DNA from: Sphingomonas taxi
GTDB lineage: Bacteria > Pseudomonadota > Alphaproteobacteria > Sphingomonadales > Sphingomonadaceae
Reading direction: 5' to 3'
DNA: 64,000 nt
Assembly (NCBI RefSeq): GCF_000764535.1
Contig: NZ_CP009571.1
Coordinates: 3,219,001-3,283,000 of the forward strand
In this document: piece after piece, positions 55,970-64,000 of the stretch
Numbering within the stretch: position 1 is the stretch's first letter
Layout of the letters: each line of letters opens with the position of its first letter
Position numbers and translations under genes: made by a program
The notes under the pieces: model-generated
The model's database searches: none
The model's input: only the letters and a program-made list of their open reading frames with translations
Told to the model about the DNA's origin: nothing

Positions 55970-56529
55970 CGGCGCGGCGGTAGCACCGGCGGCGCGAGCA
56001 TCAGCCGATGCCCGAGCCGGTCGTAGAAGCGGCAGACGTCGATGATCTCGGTACGACCGGGCGCGAGCCGCGTCCCCAGCGGGTAACGGCGTAGTTCGTC
56101 GCCCACGTCGGCGCGCCAGCCGGCGGTCATCATGCTGCCGCCGGCGACGTCGGGGCGGCGCACGACGCCGTTGCAGTGGATGAGGCAGGCGCTGGAACGG
56201 CCGAGCGCGAGCAGCCGCGCCCGGTCGGCACCGGAAGCCAGCGGATGGACGCCATAGTCGCGCAATTTGTTGGCGGTATTGCGCTGTTCCTCGCGCACGA
56301 CATGACCCGCCGACGCACCGAGTTCATCGAGCAAGCCGTGCAGGAACCGGTCGAGCTCGCGCAGGCAATTGGCGACGAAGCGCGCACGGGTGCGCGCATG
56401 CGGGCCCTGCGGCCAGCCGTCGGCGATCACCGGACGCTCGGCGAGCGCGGCGAGGAAGGTCGCGCCGCGGGTCAAGGTGTCGTGCGCCGCCGCTGCCCCC
56501 CGCAGCGGCGTGACGCGAGTGTGGATCAC
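55885..56529 (-). CDS. Hypothetical protein
   Basis: A 214-residue protein of no recognised family. It is Arg/Ala-rich and probably helical at the start ([25 protein letters not shown]), with [18 protein letters not shown] in the middle. The last about 28 residues are antisense to the end of the cysteine-synthase-like gene and look like read-through sequence. It is coupled to the small upstream gene by a 4-bp overlap, which supports it being real. Confidence 0.55.
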   Translation of the reverse strand: MIHTRVTPLRGAAAAHDTLTRGATFLAALAERPVIADGWPQGPHARTRARFVANCLRELDRFLHGLLDELGASAGHVVREEQRNTANKLRDYGVHPLASGADRARLLALGRSSACLIHCNGVVRRPDVAGGSMMTAGWRADVGDELRRYPLGTRLAPGRTEIIDVCRFYDRLGHRLMLAPPVLPPRRQPAPRKPRIAAAASFQATPCVAHQASS

Positions 56530-56768
56530 GCCTCGCTATGGACCGGATCGGACTCGGCATCCTCGGACGCGGCGAGGGTGCTGGCGGCGCGGGTGGCGGC
56601 AGCGCGCTGGTCGCGCATCGCCTCGGTCCGCTCGGCGCGTGCGGCCATCGCTTCCCACGAACGCGCGGCGCGCTCGCAGCGGTCGCGGACGTTGTCCAGA
56701 TTGGCCTCGGACGCGTTGCTGCGCTCCTGATCGGCCTGCTTACGGAAGAATGTGGCGTCGCTGGACAT
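56526..56768 (-). CDS. Small helical hypothetical protein
   Basis: An 80-residue Ala/Arg/Glu-rich protein that is probably one or two long helices (FFRKQADQERSNASEANLDNVRDRCERAARSWEAMAARAER). No family is assigned beyond similarity in style to small uncharacterised sphingomonad proteins. It precedes the 214-residue gene with an ATGA overlap. Two strong hairpins lie upstream, after the membrane-protein gene. Confidence 0.7.
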   Translation of the reverse strand: MSSDATFFRKQADQERSNASEANLDNVRDRCERAARSWEAMAARAERTEAMRDQRAAATRAASTLAASEDAESDPVHSEA

Positions 56769-56896
56769 CGGGCACCTCGTCAGCGGTAGGAAGAGAGGCA
56801 GGGAAGGGCGAACGGCGCGGTCGGCACCGGCGCGTCACGTCGATATGCGACTATACGGACACCATAGATGGGCGCGAACCGCGCGATAAGCAAGTG

Positions 56897-56934
56897 ACGC
56901 CGCCGCCGCGGTCCGATCGGACCGCGACGGCGGC
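56897..56934. terminator. 38-bp near-perfect palindrome downstream of the membrane-protein gene
   Basis: Arms of 19 nt centred on TCCGATCGGA with one mismatch (56905/56926). It lies 58 bp beyond the membrane-protein stop and 128 bp before the next start on the minus strand. The absence of a loop means a few central bases must open. It may be a terminator or a protein-binding dyad. Confidence 0.55.
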
Positions 56935-56956
56935 GCGTCTTCCCCACGAAGAGGAG

Positions 56957-56984
56957 CGGCAGGTCGAAGAACGCCGACCTGCCG
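56957..56984 (-). terminator. 10-bp hairpin directly after the membrane-protein stop
   Basis: CGGCAGGTCG (56957-56966) pairs perfectly with CGACCTGCCG (56975-56984) around an 8-nt loop, 7 bp beyond the stop codon at 56992. A purine/T-containing tract follows on the minus strand (CTCCTCTTCG) but without a long T run. Confidence 0.7.
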
Positions 56985-56991
56985 CAGACAC

Positions 56992-57873
56992 TCAGCGCAG
57001 GCGGCGGCGGGTGGCCGCCGTCGCGCCGAAACCGGCCGCACCGGCGCCGACCAGCAGCGCGAGCACGATGATGAACGAGGTACCGGCAGCGGCACCGGCG
57101 GCGGTGTCGGTCGCCGACTTGGCGGTCGCCACGGCCTTGTCCTTCGTCTTGACGAAGTCCGCCTTGGCGCGCGTCACCTGGGCCTGCGCCTCGGGACGGC
57201 TGATCTTGCGCTGCGCGGCGACGATGTCGACGACGCGGGCTTCGGCTTGTGCGCCGCCGGTGCCGCCACGGGCCATCGCCGGCAGCTGCTTGGCGATTTC
57301 CTTCTGCGCCTGTTCCGGCGTCATCTGCGCCGGATCGGCCGGGGCGGCGGACAGATAGGCGGCGGCCTCCTGACGCACGTCGCCCTCGTCGACGCCGGCG
57401 ACCTCCGCGGCGCGCGGTGCGACCGCACCGACGCTCGAGCCGGCGGCGCCGGCGACCGCACCGACGGTGCGGAACGCGCCGCCGATGATCCCGCCGACCG
57501 CCGAGGTCAGCAGGTACAGCGTCAGGATCAGCGTCACGCCCCACACCACCATGCCGTGGACGAGCGCATCGAAGCGATCGGTCGCGCCGCCGACGCGCGC
57601 CGCGGCATAGCCGCCCGCACCGAGCGCGACGATCGTGGTGATCAGCCAATAGATGCCGGCACCGATGCCGAAGCCGGCGGCGCCGGGCGTCGTCCCCTCG
57701 ACCGGATCGACCATCGTCAGCCCGATCCCGGTGCCGAGGATGCCGAGCACCAGCTGGATCGCCACCGCGATCACCACGCCGGCGAAGATCGCGCCCCAGG
57801 ACAGCCGCTTCGGCCCATGCAGGATCGCATTCTCTTCTGCCGGCGTCATGCCGGTCGTCATTATCGTCGCCAT
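56992..57873 (-). CDS. PhnA-like multi-pass membrane protein
   Basis: A 293-residue membrane protein with three or four N-terminal transmembrane segments (about 25-45, 60-85, 95-125), a helical soluble part (160-255) and a final C-terminal transmembrane helix before TRRRLR. The N-terminal RLSWGAIFAGVVIAVAIQLVLGILGTGIGL is typical of the PhnA-like/YrzE-type membrane family in stress loci. ATG 57873 has GGAG six bases upstream. The CsbD-like gene lies 24 bp upstream, in the same operon. Confidence 0.8.
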   Translation of the reverse strand: MATIMTTGMTPAEENAILHGPKRLSWGAIFAGVVIAVAIQLVLGILGTGIGLTMVDPVEGTTPGAAGFGIGAGIYWLITTIVALGAGGYAAARVGGATDRFDALVHGMVVWGVTLILTLYLLTSAVGGIIGGAFRTVGAVAGAAGSSVGAVAPRAAEVAGVDEGDVRQEAAAYLSAAPADPAQMTPEQAQKEIAKQLPAMARGGTGGAQAEARVVDIVAAQRKISRPEAQAQVTRAKADFVKTKDKAVATAKSATDTAAGAAAGTSFIIVLALLVGAGAAGFGATAATRRRLR

Positions 57874-57897
57874 AGTCACTCCTGTTGTCGTCTGTCG

Positions 57898-58062
57898 TTA
57901 TCGGTCGTCGGATGGGCGGCCGGCCGGGCCGGTCGCGTCCGCTTTCCGTTCTGCGCGCCCCTTGCGCACCTCGGCGTCGTCGCCGAGCAACTTGCCGATC
58001 GTCTCCCGCGCGGCGCCCTTGGCCGCGCGCGTCGCCGGATCGGCAGGTATCTTCTTGGTCAT
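57898..58062 (-). CDS. Small CsbD-like protein
   Basis: A 54-residue charged protein, TKKIPADPATRAAKGAARET then IGKLLGDDAEVRKGRAERKAD. It resembles the CsbD helical pattern (KGxxxExxGKLxGDxxxxxKGxxE), a sigma-B/general-stress family in other bacteria. It overlaps the PAS-LuxR gene stop by 4 bp (ATGA). The family call is from pattern only. Confidence 0.65.
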   Translation of the reverse strand: MTKKIPADPATRAAKGAARETIGKLLGDDAEVRKGRAERKADATGPAGRPSDDR

Positions 58063-59588
58063 GCGGCACCTCGCTGCGCCGTGCCGCGCGCGATCGACCG
58101 CAGCGCGATCGCACCGTCGTCGAAGCCGCGCGCCCGCGCCCAGGCGGCCGCCGCCGTGCGGCGGTTGACGCCGATCTTGGCGTAGATCCGCGCGACATGG
58201 TTGCGCACCGTGTTGCCCGAGACGTCGAGCGCCCGCGCGATGCTCTTGTCGTCGAGCCCGCGGCAGATCAGCGCCAGCACCTCGCGCTCGCGTGCCGTGA
58301 GCGCATCGAGCCCGGGGCCGTCGGCATCCGGCTGCGGCGCACGCAGCCGCGCCAGCTTGTCCATGATCGAGCGGCTGAACCAGCTCGTGTCCTTCATCAC
58401 CGCCTCGATCGCCTCGACCAGTTCGAGTTCGGTCGCCTTGCGCTGGGTGATGTCTTGGAACGCCCATAGCAGGCAGCTGGCGTCGCCGATGGTGATCGTC
58501 TCGGTCGAGACGACGCAGTCGATCGCGTCGCCGTCGCGCACCGCGATGCGCGCCTCGTGACTGCGCAGGTCGCCGCCATCCGCGATCGCCGCCTCGACGT
58601 CGCCGCGCACCGTATCGTCCGCCCACAGGCCGAGGTCGGCGAGCGAGCGGCCGACGATCGCGTCGGCGGCATAGCCGGTCAGCGCGGTGAAGCTGGCGTT
58701 GACCTCGCACAGCACATGGCCGTCGCGCGCGCCGATCGCCATCGGCACCGGCGCCAGCTGGAAGGTGCGTGTGAATCGCTCCTCGCTGTGACGCAGCGCC
58801 GATTCCGCCTGCCGCCGCGGTTCGAGGTCGGCGAAGGTGAACAGCATGCAGGGTCGTTCGTCGAGATCGATCGGCTGGCCCGCGACGATGACCAATTTGG
58901 TGCCGCCGTCGGGCAGCGCCAGCTCGGCCTCCATCTGCGGGATCGTCCGTCCCTCGGCGAGTCGCTGCTTGGCGAGATCGCGCTGGTCGGCGCCGTGCAG
59001 CACGTCGATGTCGTAGACGGTCTTCCCCAGCACCGCGTCGCGATCCTGCCCGGTCATCTCCAGAAAGCCCTGGTTGACCTTGACGAAGCGCAGGTCGGCG
59101 AGGCGGCAGATCACCGCCGGCGCCGGATTGGCGTTGAACGACTGTTCGAATCGGTCCTCCGCCTCGTAGCGCGCGGTGACGTCCTGGACGATCAGCACGA
59201 CGCAGGTCGGCACGTCCTCGTCGGCATCGTTGAGCACTAGGCTGCGCACCTGATGCACCCAGCGCGGGTCTTCCTCGCCGGCGACGGTCACCTCGACCAC
59301 CACTTCCGAGAAGGAATCGCCGGCCGCCACCCGCTCGATCGGATAATCGTCCGCCGCGAGCCGGTGGTTGTTGCGATAGCGCAGCTGGAAGCGCGCGCGA
59401 TAATCGTCGACCGTCGCGCCGAGCTGATCGAGCCGTTCGACGCCGTGCATCGCCAGCGCGGCATCGTTCGCCCAGAGCAGGCTCTGGTCGGGATCGATCA
59501 GGATCACGCCTTCGTCGAGACCGGCGATGATCTGGCGCAGGTGGCGCAGATCATTGGTCTCGCGCAGGCTCTTGGGCGACGTGGACAT
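58059..59588 (-). CDS. Triple-PAS LuxR-type response regulator
   Basis: A 509-residue soluble protein with three PAS domains (about 17-140, 146-262, 271-386), ending with a LuxR HTH (about 428-488: LTAREREVLALICRGLDDKSIARALDVSGNTVRNHVARIYAKIGV). There is no membrane segment, receiver or kinase domain, so it would sense a ligand, redox state or light directly and bind DNA. It is between CsbD-like genes in one operon, with an EcfG-like promoter upstream of the first gene. Confidence 0.92.
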   Translation of the reverse strand: MSTSPKSLRETNDLRHLRQIIAGLDEGVILIDPDQSLLWANDAALAMHGVERLDQLGATVDDYRARFQLRYRNNHRLAADDYPIERVAAGDSFSEVVVEVTVAGEEDPRWVHQVRSLVLNDADEDVPTCVVLIVQDVTARYEAEDRFEQSFNANPAPAVICRLADLRFVKVNQGFLEMTGQDRDAVLGKTVYDIDVLHGADQRDLAKQRLAEGRTIPQMEAELALPDGGTKLVIVAGQPIDLDERPCMLFTFADLEPRRQAESALRHSEERFTRTFQLAPVPMAIGARDGHVLCEVNASFTALTGYAADAIVGRSLADLGLWADDTVRGDVEAAIADGGDLRSHEARIAVRDGDAIDCVVSTETITIGDASCLLWAFQDITQRKATELELVEAIEAVMKDTSWFSRSIMDKLARLRAPQPDADGPGLDALTAREREVLALICRGLDDKSIARALDVSGNTVRNHVARIYAKIGVNRRTAAAAWARARGFDDGAIALRSIARGTAQRGAA

Positions 59589-59602
59589 CGGCGCTCCGGC
59601 GA

Positions 59603-59971
59603 TCAGTCGCGCTGGCCGTGGATCAGCCAGGCGAGCGCATAGCCCCCCGCGGCCGCGGCGATGGCGGCCAACAGCACCGGCTGCTCGTCCAGGCCGCGCG
59701 CGACGACCCGCTTGCCGTGGCGCGCTGCCTCGGCGGCACGATCGGCGGCGTCGGTGACCGCCTCGCGGCCCTTGGCGGCGAGATGCGGCGTGGCATCGAT
59801 CGCGTCCTCGGCGACCGACTGGGCGCGGCCGTAGAGGTTCTCCGCCGCACCGGCGACCTGATCGACGATCCCGTCGACCTGCCAGTCGCGGCTGTCGACC
59901 GCGTCGCCGACGGCCGTCTCGACCTTGCCGCCGACGTAGCGGGCGCCGCCATGCCATTCGTGCGTGTTCAT
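59603..59971 (-). CDS. CsbD-family-like protein with C-terminal membrane segment
   Basis: A 122-residue protein. The N-terminal part (ARYVGGKVETAVGDAVDSRDWQVDGIVDQVAGAAENLYG) has the CsbD repeat look. The C-terminus is a transmembrane helix (VLLAAIAAAAGGYALAWLIHG) like the DUF883/ElaB type. It may be a ribosome- or membrane-associated stress protein. Met at 59971 is preferred because GGAG lies six bases upstream; ATG 59983 is possible. First gene of the cluster, downstream of the EcfG-like promoter. Confidence 0.8.
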   Translation of the reverse strand: MNTHEWHGGARYVGGKVETAVGDAVDSRDWQVDGIVDQVAGAAENLYGRAQSVAEDAIDATPHLAAKGREAVTDAADRAAEAARHGKRVVARGLDEQPVLLAAIAAAAGGYALAWLIHGQRD

Positions 59972-60089
59972 CTCGGTCTCCATGAAGAGCAATGCCCGAC
60001 CCGCGCGGAAGGCGGACGGCCGACCACGATCCGCTGCCCAGGGGCATCGAACCGGCCGAACGGATCAGGCGAGTTGGGGAAGTCTCGCG

Positions 60090-60113
60090 AACGGTCGCGG
60101 GTGTCCGACCGTT
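60090..60113. promoter_or_regulatory. 8-bp inverted repeat in the leader of the CsbD/PAS operon
   Basis: AACGGTCG (60090-60097) and CGACCGTT (60106-60113) form a perfect dyad with an 8-nt spacer. It lies between the EcfG-like promoter and the first gene, so it would be transcribed. It could be a binding site for the operon's own LuxR-type protein or an RNA hairpin. Confidence 0.5.
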
Positions 60114-60123
60114 CTGGACATAC

Positions 60124-60149
60124 AAACCTACGTTAGACCAGTTGGTTCC
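60124..60149 (-). promoter_or_regulatory. EcfG-type general stress promoter
   Basis: On the minus strand GGAAC (60149-60145) is followed 17 nt later by GTT(T) (60127-60124), matching the EcfG consensus GGAAC-N16-17-GTT of alphaproteobacteria. It points toward the CsbD-like gene at 59971, with a leader of about 150 nt. This implies control of the CsbD/PAS-LuxR operon by the EcfG-PhyR-NepR general stress response. Confidence 0.65.
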
Positions 60150-60320
60150 TGGTAGCTTTGTGGGGGGTCGCTGATCGTCTTATACCCCCGATCGGGCCGC
60201 ATCCGGGCGGCCAACCGACGCCGGCGCGGGTGGCGCCATCCGGCAGATATTTCGCATCGCAACATAAATGCGGTCGATCTGTCATGCATCCGAAACGAAC
60301 ACATCGCACCGCGCAGCCAT

Positions 60321-60335
60321 GTTTCGTTACGAAAC
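60321..60335. promoter_or_regulatory. 15-bp palindrome upstream of the TonB-dependent receptor
   Basis: GTTTCGT-T-ACGAAAC is a perfect 7-bp dyad about a single central base. It ends 13 bp before the ATG at 60349. A related half-site (GAAACGAA) lies about 30 bp upstream. The spacing is too close for a typical promoter, so it may be an operator that blocks transcription or a hairpin that affects translation. Confidence 0.5.
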
Positions 60336-60348
60336 GGGGGGCTCCGTC

Positions 60349-62802
60349 ATGTCATTCACCACTTCCGCCATTGCGGCGCGGCTGCTCGCCGCGACCGCCG
60401 TCTGCTCCACCTTGATCGCGACGCCGGCGTTCGCCGCGGACGATCCCAAGAGCGTCGTTACCGCCGACAAGACCCCGGAGGACGCGCCCGACCAGCTCAC
60501 CGATATCGTCGTCACCGCCGAGAAGCGGCCGCAGAGCGCGCAGAAGACGCCGATCTCGATCAGCGTGCTGAGCGGCGACGATCTCGCCAACCGCCATGTC
60601 GTGTCGCTCGCCGATCTCGGCGACGGGTCGATCCCGTCGCTCAAGGTCGCGCCGTTCTATTCTCGGAACTCGGCGCTGATCGTCAACATCCGCGGCGTCG
60701 GCGTGCTCAGCGACAGCAACCAGCCGGCACGCGACCAGGGCGTCGGCGTCTATATCGACGGCGTATATCTGGGCCGCGCGCAGGGGCTCGGTACCGCGCT
60801 GTTCGACATCGAGAATATCGAGGTGCTCAAGGGGCCGCAGGGCACCTTGTTCGGCCGCAACACCGAAGGCGGCGCGGTCAACATCGTCACCAAGCGGCCG
60901 AGCGGCGAATACCATCTCAACACGATCGCCGGCATCGGCAATTATGGCGCCTACAAGGGCGAGGTGCATCTCGACCTGCCCGCGATCCAGGATATTGCGG
61001 TCAAGATCGATGCGGTCGTCAGCCACCGCGGCCCGCTGGTGCGCAATCCGCTCACCGGTGCCGACGGCTTCAACGCCTATGACAAGCGTGGCCTGCATTA
61101 CGAATTGCTGTGGAAGCCGACCGCGGACTTCAGCGCCGATTATTCGTTCGACACCTCCTACGACGCCTCGACCCCGCTCTATCTCCAGTTGCTCGCGCCC
61201 GGCACCTACAGGCAGGCGCCGCTCGGCACCGTCCAGCCGCAGCGCGCGCGCGACGCCAACGTCGGCGTCCCGCAGCAGCCCAGCGTCGGCAAGGTCCGCG
61301 GCAACCAGCTGACGCTCGCCTATCACCCGGCGTCGGCGCTCACCGTCAAGTCGATCACCGCCTATCGCGCGATGACCCAGACCCAATATGACAACGGCTC
61401 CGCCGCCAGCACGCTGTCGGCGTCGACCGCCACCTTCGTCGGCAAGGATTTCGCTGGCAATACCATTCCGCTGCCGTTCGCGCGCTACAGCCTCGCCGAT
61501 TTCCGCCAGAACCAGTTCAGCCAGGAGGTGCAGCTGATCGGCGACGTGGCGGAGGTGCAGTTCGTCGCCGGCGCGCTCTATTATCAGGAGCATGTCGAGG
61601 ACAATGCCCGCGCCTTCTACACCAATCAATGCACCACCTCGGCCTGCACCGCCTATACGATCCTGCCGCCCAACTTCCGCACCGACGTGGCGAATTACGC
61701 GGCGCTGTCGCTCGATTACACCGCGCAGCGGATCGACCGCGCCAGCTATGTGAAGACCAGCAGCGTCGGCGCCTTCGGCCAGGCGACCTGGACGCCCGCC
61801 GTGCTCGACGATCGCCTCCACCTGACCGGTGGCCTGCGCTGGAGCCGCGACGCCAAGCAGGGCACGCTGCTGACGGTCAACGGCAAGCTGCCGGTCGACC
61901 GTCGCGGCGTGTCGCGCGAACTGCCGCTCGACGCGCGCTGGTCGCGGGTCGATCCGATGGTCAATCTTGCCGTCGATGCCACCCGCGACGTGCATCTCTA
62001 CGGCAAATGGAGCACCGGCTATAAATCGGGCGGCGCCAATTCGCGCTCGCAGGAATATGACGCGTTCAATCCGGAAACGGTCTCGGTGTTCGAGATCGGC
62101 GCCAAGACCGAATTCTTCGATCGCCACGCCCGCTTCAACATTGCGGCCTATGCCGGCACATACAAAGACATCCAGATCGACTTCCAGCGCCCCTATGTCG
62201 ACGGCAAGAACGGCGCGACGACGCGGACGACGATCTCGACGGTCAACGCATCCGGTACCGGCGGCATCCACGGCGTCGAGGCCGAACTGACGGTGATGCC
62301 GGTGCGCGGGGTGACGCTCCACGGCTCCTACGCGCATACCTATGTCCACATCCCGCCGGCGGTGAATCCCTATCCCAACGCCAAGGGCGATCTGAGCACG
62401 CTCGCCGTGCCGATCTACCAGACCTACACGCCGAGCGACTCGGCCAGCGCCGCCGCCGATTTTGAGGTGCCGCTGACCGGTGCGACGCTGCGTGCGCATA
62501 TCGACGGCAATTACGATTCGGGCTTCTACGCCAGTTCCAACGACCCGGTGTATGTCGGCGCGAACAATCCGGGCAACGTCTACCAGCCGAAGGGCGATGC
62601 CGCGTTCATCGTCAACACGTCGCTGGCGCTCGCCGATATCGCGATGGGGCAGGGCGACGCGAAGGTGACGCTGTCGATCTGGGCACGCAATCTTTTCGAC
62701 GAACAGCACGTCTTCTACAAGACCTTGTCCGTCACCACCGGCCTGCAGGGCTTCTACAACGAGCCGCGTACGCTGGGCGGCCAGGTGCAGGTGACCTTCT
62801 GA
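60349..62802 (+). CDS. TonB-dependent outer-membrane receptor
   Basis: An 817-residue active-transport receptor. The signal peptide ends at PAFAADD. The TonB-box region is in DIVVTAEKRPQSAQKTPISISV, the plug includes VLKGPQGTLFGRNTEGGAVNIVTKRP, and the barrel runs to a C-terminal LGGQVQVTF with the terminal Phe. The substrate is unknown. The start is ATG 60349, behind a GGGGGG site. Its TGA overlaps the ATG of an exported phosphatase gene, suggesting that the receptor and phosphatase process one substrate. Confidence 0.95.
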   Translation: MSFTTSAIAARLLAATAVCSTLIATPAFAADDPKSVVTADKTPEDAPDQLTDIVVTAEKRPQSAQKTPISISVLSGDDLANRHVVSLADLGDGSIPSLKVAPFYSRNSALIVNIRGVGVLSDSNQPARDQGVGVYIDGVYLGRAQGLGTALFDIENIEVLKGPQGTLFGRNTEGGAVNIVTKRPSGEYHLNTIAGIGNYGAYKGEVHLDLPAIQDIAVKIDAVVSHRGPLVRNPLTGADGFNAYDKRGLHYELLWKPTADFSADYSFDTSYDASTPLYLQLLAPGTYRQAPLGTVQPQRARDANVGVPQQPSVGKVRGNQLTLAYHPASALTVKSITAYRAMTQTQYDNGSAASTLSASTATFVGKDFAGNTIPLPFARYSLADFRQNQFSQEVQLIGDVAEVQFVAGALYYQEHVEDNARAFYTNQCTTSACTAYTILPPNFRTDVANYAALSLDYTAQRIDRASYVKTSSVGAFGQATWTPAVLDDRLHLTGGLRWSRDAKQGTLLTVNGKLPVDRRGVSRELPLDARWSRVDPMVNLAVDATRDVHLYGKWSTGYKSGGANSRSQEYDAFNPETVSVFEIGAKTEFFDRHARFNIAAYAGTYKDIQIDFQRPYVDGKNGATTRTTISTVNASGTGGIHGVEAELTVMPVRGVTLHGSYAHTYVHIPPAVNPYPNAKGDLSTLAVPIYQTYTPSDSASAAADFEVPLTGATLRAHIDGNYDSGFYASSNDPVYVGANNPGNVYQPKGDAAFIVNTSLALADIAMGQGDAKVTLSIWARNLFDEQHVFYKTLSVTTGLQGFYNEPRTLGGQVQVTF

Positions 62803-63668
62803 TGCGCATCATCCCCTCCGCCGTGGCGCTGGCGCTGCTCGCCTCGCTGCCGGGCAGCGCCGTCGTCGCCCGGTCGCAGCCCATCGCGACTGCAACCGCG
62901 TCCGCGCACCAACGGCTGCTGCCGTTGCAGGGCGGACGCAACTTCCGCGATCTCGGCGGCTATGCCACCGGTGATGGTCGGCACGTCAAATGGGGGCTGT
63001 TGTACCGCTCCGGTTCGATGCACGGGCTTACCGCGGCCGATTACGCTGAATTGCAGCGGCGCGGCCTCCGCGTCGTCTGCGACCTGCGCGACACGCGTGA
63101 GCGTGCCGCCGAGCCGGTCGATTGGCCCGCGCAGGGCGCGCCGCGGGTGCTGAGCGACGACTATCTGCTCGACACCCGCGACTTTCTGCCCGCCGGTGCG
63201 ATGAAGGACTGGACCGCCGCCGCCGCGCAGGCAGCGATGACCGCGAGCTATCCCAAAATGCTCGTCCAGTTCCGCGGTCAGTATCGCCGGATGTTCGCCG
63301 AGCTGCTCGCCGGCCATGCCCCGCTCGCGTTCAATTGCTCGGCGGGCAAGGATCGCACCGGCATCGCCGCCGCCTTGCTGCTCACCGCGCTCGGCGTGCC
63401 GCGCGCGACGGTGATCGACGATTATCTGCTGACCAACCGCTACCTCGATGCCGCCAAGCTGCTCGCCAGCCCGGCGCAGGCCGACACGCCCTGGGCGCAT
63501 CTGCCGCCCGGCGTCACCGCGGCGCTGGCGGCGGCGGACCGGCGTTATATCGAGGCGGCGCTGGCGGTGCTCGACCGGCATCCCGGCGGCGCAACCGGCT
63601 GGTTGCGCGATGAGATGGGACTGTCGGCGGGGGACATCACCCGGCTGCGCACCGCCTATCTTGATTGA
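62802..63668 (+). CDS. Exported tyrosine-phosphatase-like enzyme (Y_phosphatase3 family)
   Basis: A 288-residue protein with a signal peptide (SLPGSAVVA) and a cysteine-phosphatase domain. RNFRDLGGYAT and YRSGSMHGLTAADYAELQRRG are typical. The C-x5-R catalytic loop is CSAGKDRTG (Cys179, Arg185); the usual preceding His is Asn here (FNCSAG). It would dephosphorylate a periplasmic phosphoester. Its start lies within the receptor's stop (TGATG), so the two are co-translated. Confidence 0.9.
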   Translation: MRIIPSAVALALLASLPGSAVVARSQPIATATASAHQRLLPLQGGRNFRDLGGYATGDGRHVKWGLLYRSGSMHGLTAADYAELQRRGLRVVCDLRDTRERAAEPVDWPAQGAPRVLSDDYLLDTRDFLPAGAMKDWTAAAAQAAMTASYPKMLVQFRGQYRRMFAELLAGHAPLAFNCSAGKDRTGIAAALLLTALGVPRATVIDDYLLTNRYLDAAKLLASPAQADTPWAHLPPGVTAALAAADRRYIEAALAVLDRHPGGATGWLRDEMGLSAGDITRLRTAYLD

Positions 63669-63740
63669 CCGGGGCGCCGACGGCGTAGAGAAATCGCCCC
63701 ACTGACGCAGGCCAATCGCCGCCCCACCCCCGCCCGTCAC

Positions 63741-64000
63741 CTATACGGGGCAGGCGGCGCGCGCCGGACGGCGGGCGGCGAGCAGCAGCATGAGCGCCGC
63801 AGCCGCCATCGCCGCGCCGGCGAGCGACACCGCGGGCAGGCCGAGCCCTGCGCCGATCACCCCGCCGCCGAGCGCCGCGCCGATCGCATTGCCGAGGTTG
63901 AACGCCCCGATGTTCATCGCCGAGGCGAGGTTGGGCGCGTCCGCGGCCGCCTGCATCACGCGCATCTGCAACGGCGGCACGATCGCGAAGCTCGCCACGC
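63741..64000 (-). CDS. MFS transporter, C-terminal fragment
   Basis: The last about 86 residues of a major facilitator superfamily protein, with the start beyond the right edge. Two hydrophobic segments are visible (ASFAIVPPLQMRVMQ..., AGAAMAAAALMLLLAARR), as is GAFNLGNAIGAALGGGVIGAGLGL, a motif common in sugar-efflux/AraJ-type MFS carriers. Nothing more can be said without the rest. Confidence 0.85.
   Translation of the reverse strand, partial: VASFAIVPPLQMRVMQAAADAPNLASAMNIGAFNLGNAIGAALGGGVIGAGLGLPAVSLAGAAMAAAALMLLLAARRPARAACPV

Overview
The window is high-GC DNA (roughly two thirds G+C) with the gene content of a yellow-pigmented sphingomonad (Alphaproteobacteria, Sphingomonadales). The evidence is a crtI-crtY carotenoid pair, a TonB-dependent receptor, MipA/OmpV and SCO proteins, many Tat/Sec/lipoprotein signals, a probable EcfG-type general-stress promoter, and several families of palindromic intergenic repeats. 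No phage, plasmid backbone, insertion sequence or CRISPR array is seen, so it reads as chromosome.

Layout. 0-12 kb: the 5' part of leuS behind a DUF3576 lipoprotein; a ThiE-like gene divergent from yggS and a HAD hydrolase; an ankyrin protein divergent from a SCO/YcgN/YgjP-type set; a class A penicillin-binding protein; msrB; then a three-gene operon of type III polyketide synthase, methyltransferase and FAD oxidoreductase, divergent from a MarR-like regulator. 12.8-14.6 kb: a lower-GC islet holding a predicted nuclease toxin, a YezG-like immunity gene and a small acidic gene, next to tRNA-Leu(GAG). 14.8-22 kb: MATE pump, MJ0042/DUF3426 zinc-ribbon protein, ftsE-ftsX-ydcF-plsC, an AlaC-type aminotransferase and a thioesterase. 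22-26.7 kb: crtI, crtY, a GNAT gene, a sterol-desaturase-family hydroxylase and a DUF2141 gene. 26.8-33.7 kb: MipA, then an ECF sigma/anti-sigma pair divergent from four tandem paralogous exported ferritin-like genes. 33.9-36 kb: TPP riboswitch and thiC. 36-49 kb: YefM-YoeB toxin-antitoxin, ung, a YjdM-like gene, an S41 protease lipoprotein, a YciF-type protein, pepN, an M28 peptidase, an epimerase-like gene, an EamA transporter, a threonine aldolase and a SleB-type hydrolase. 49.2-50.4 kb: a gene-free, repeat-packed stretch. 50.4-56.8 kb: a second class A PBP, an FMN reductase, a DAACS symporter and a cysteine-synthase-like enzyme. 56.8-60.2 kb: a stress-type cluster (membrane protein, CsbD-like proteins, a soluble triple-PAS LuxR-type regulator) behind an EcfG-like promoter. 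60.3-64 kb: a TonB-dependent receptor translationally coupled to an exported tyrosine-phosphatase-like enzyme, and the end of an MFS gene.

The most notable items are: (i) four dispersed elements of exactly 105 bp with 28-nt inverted ends, one lying between ftsE and ftsX; (ii) a second, about 93-bp, hairpin-ended family with four copies; (iii) the ferritin-like tetrad, which looks like a duplicated pair (Tat-secreted plus lipoprotein) divergent from its own sigma/anti-sigma genes; (iv) the type III PKS operon; and (v) the nuclease toxin/YezG-type immunity module. Functions are assigned from motifs read by eye; no database search was run.
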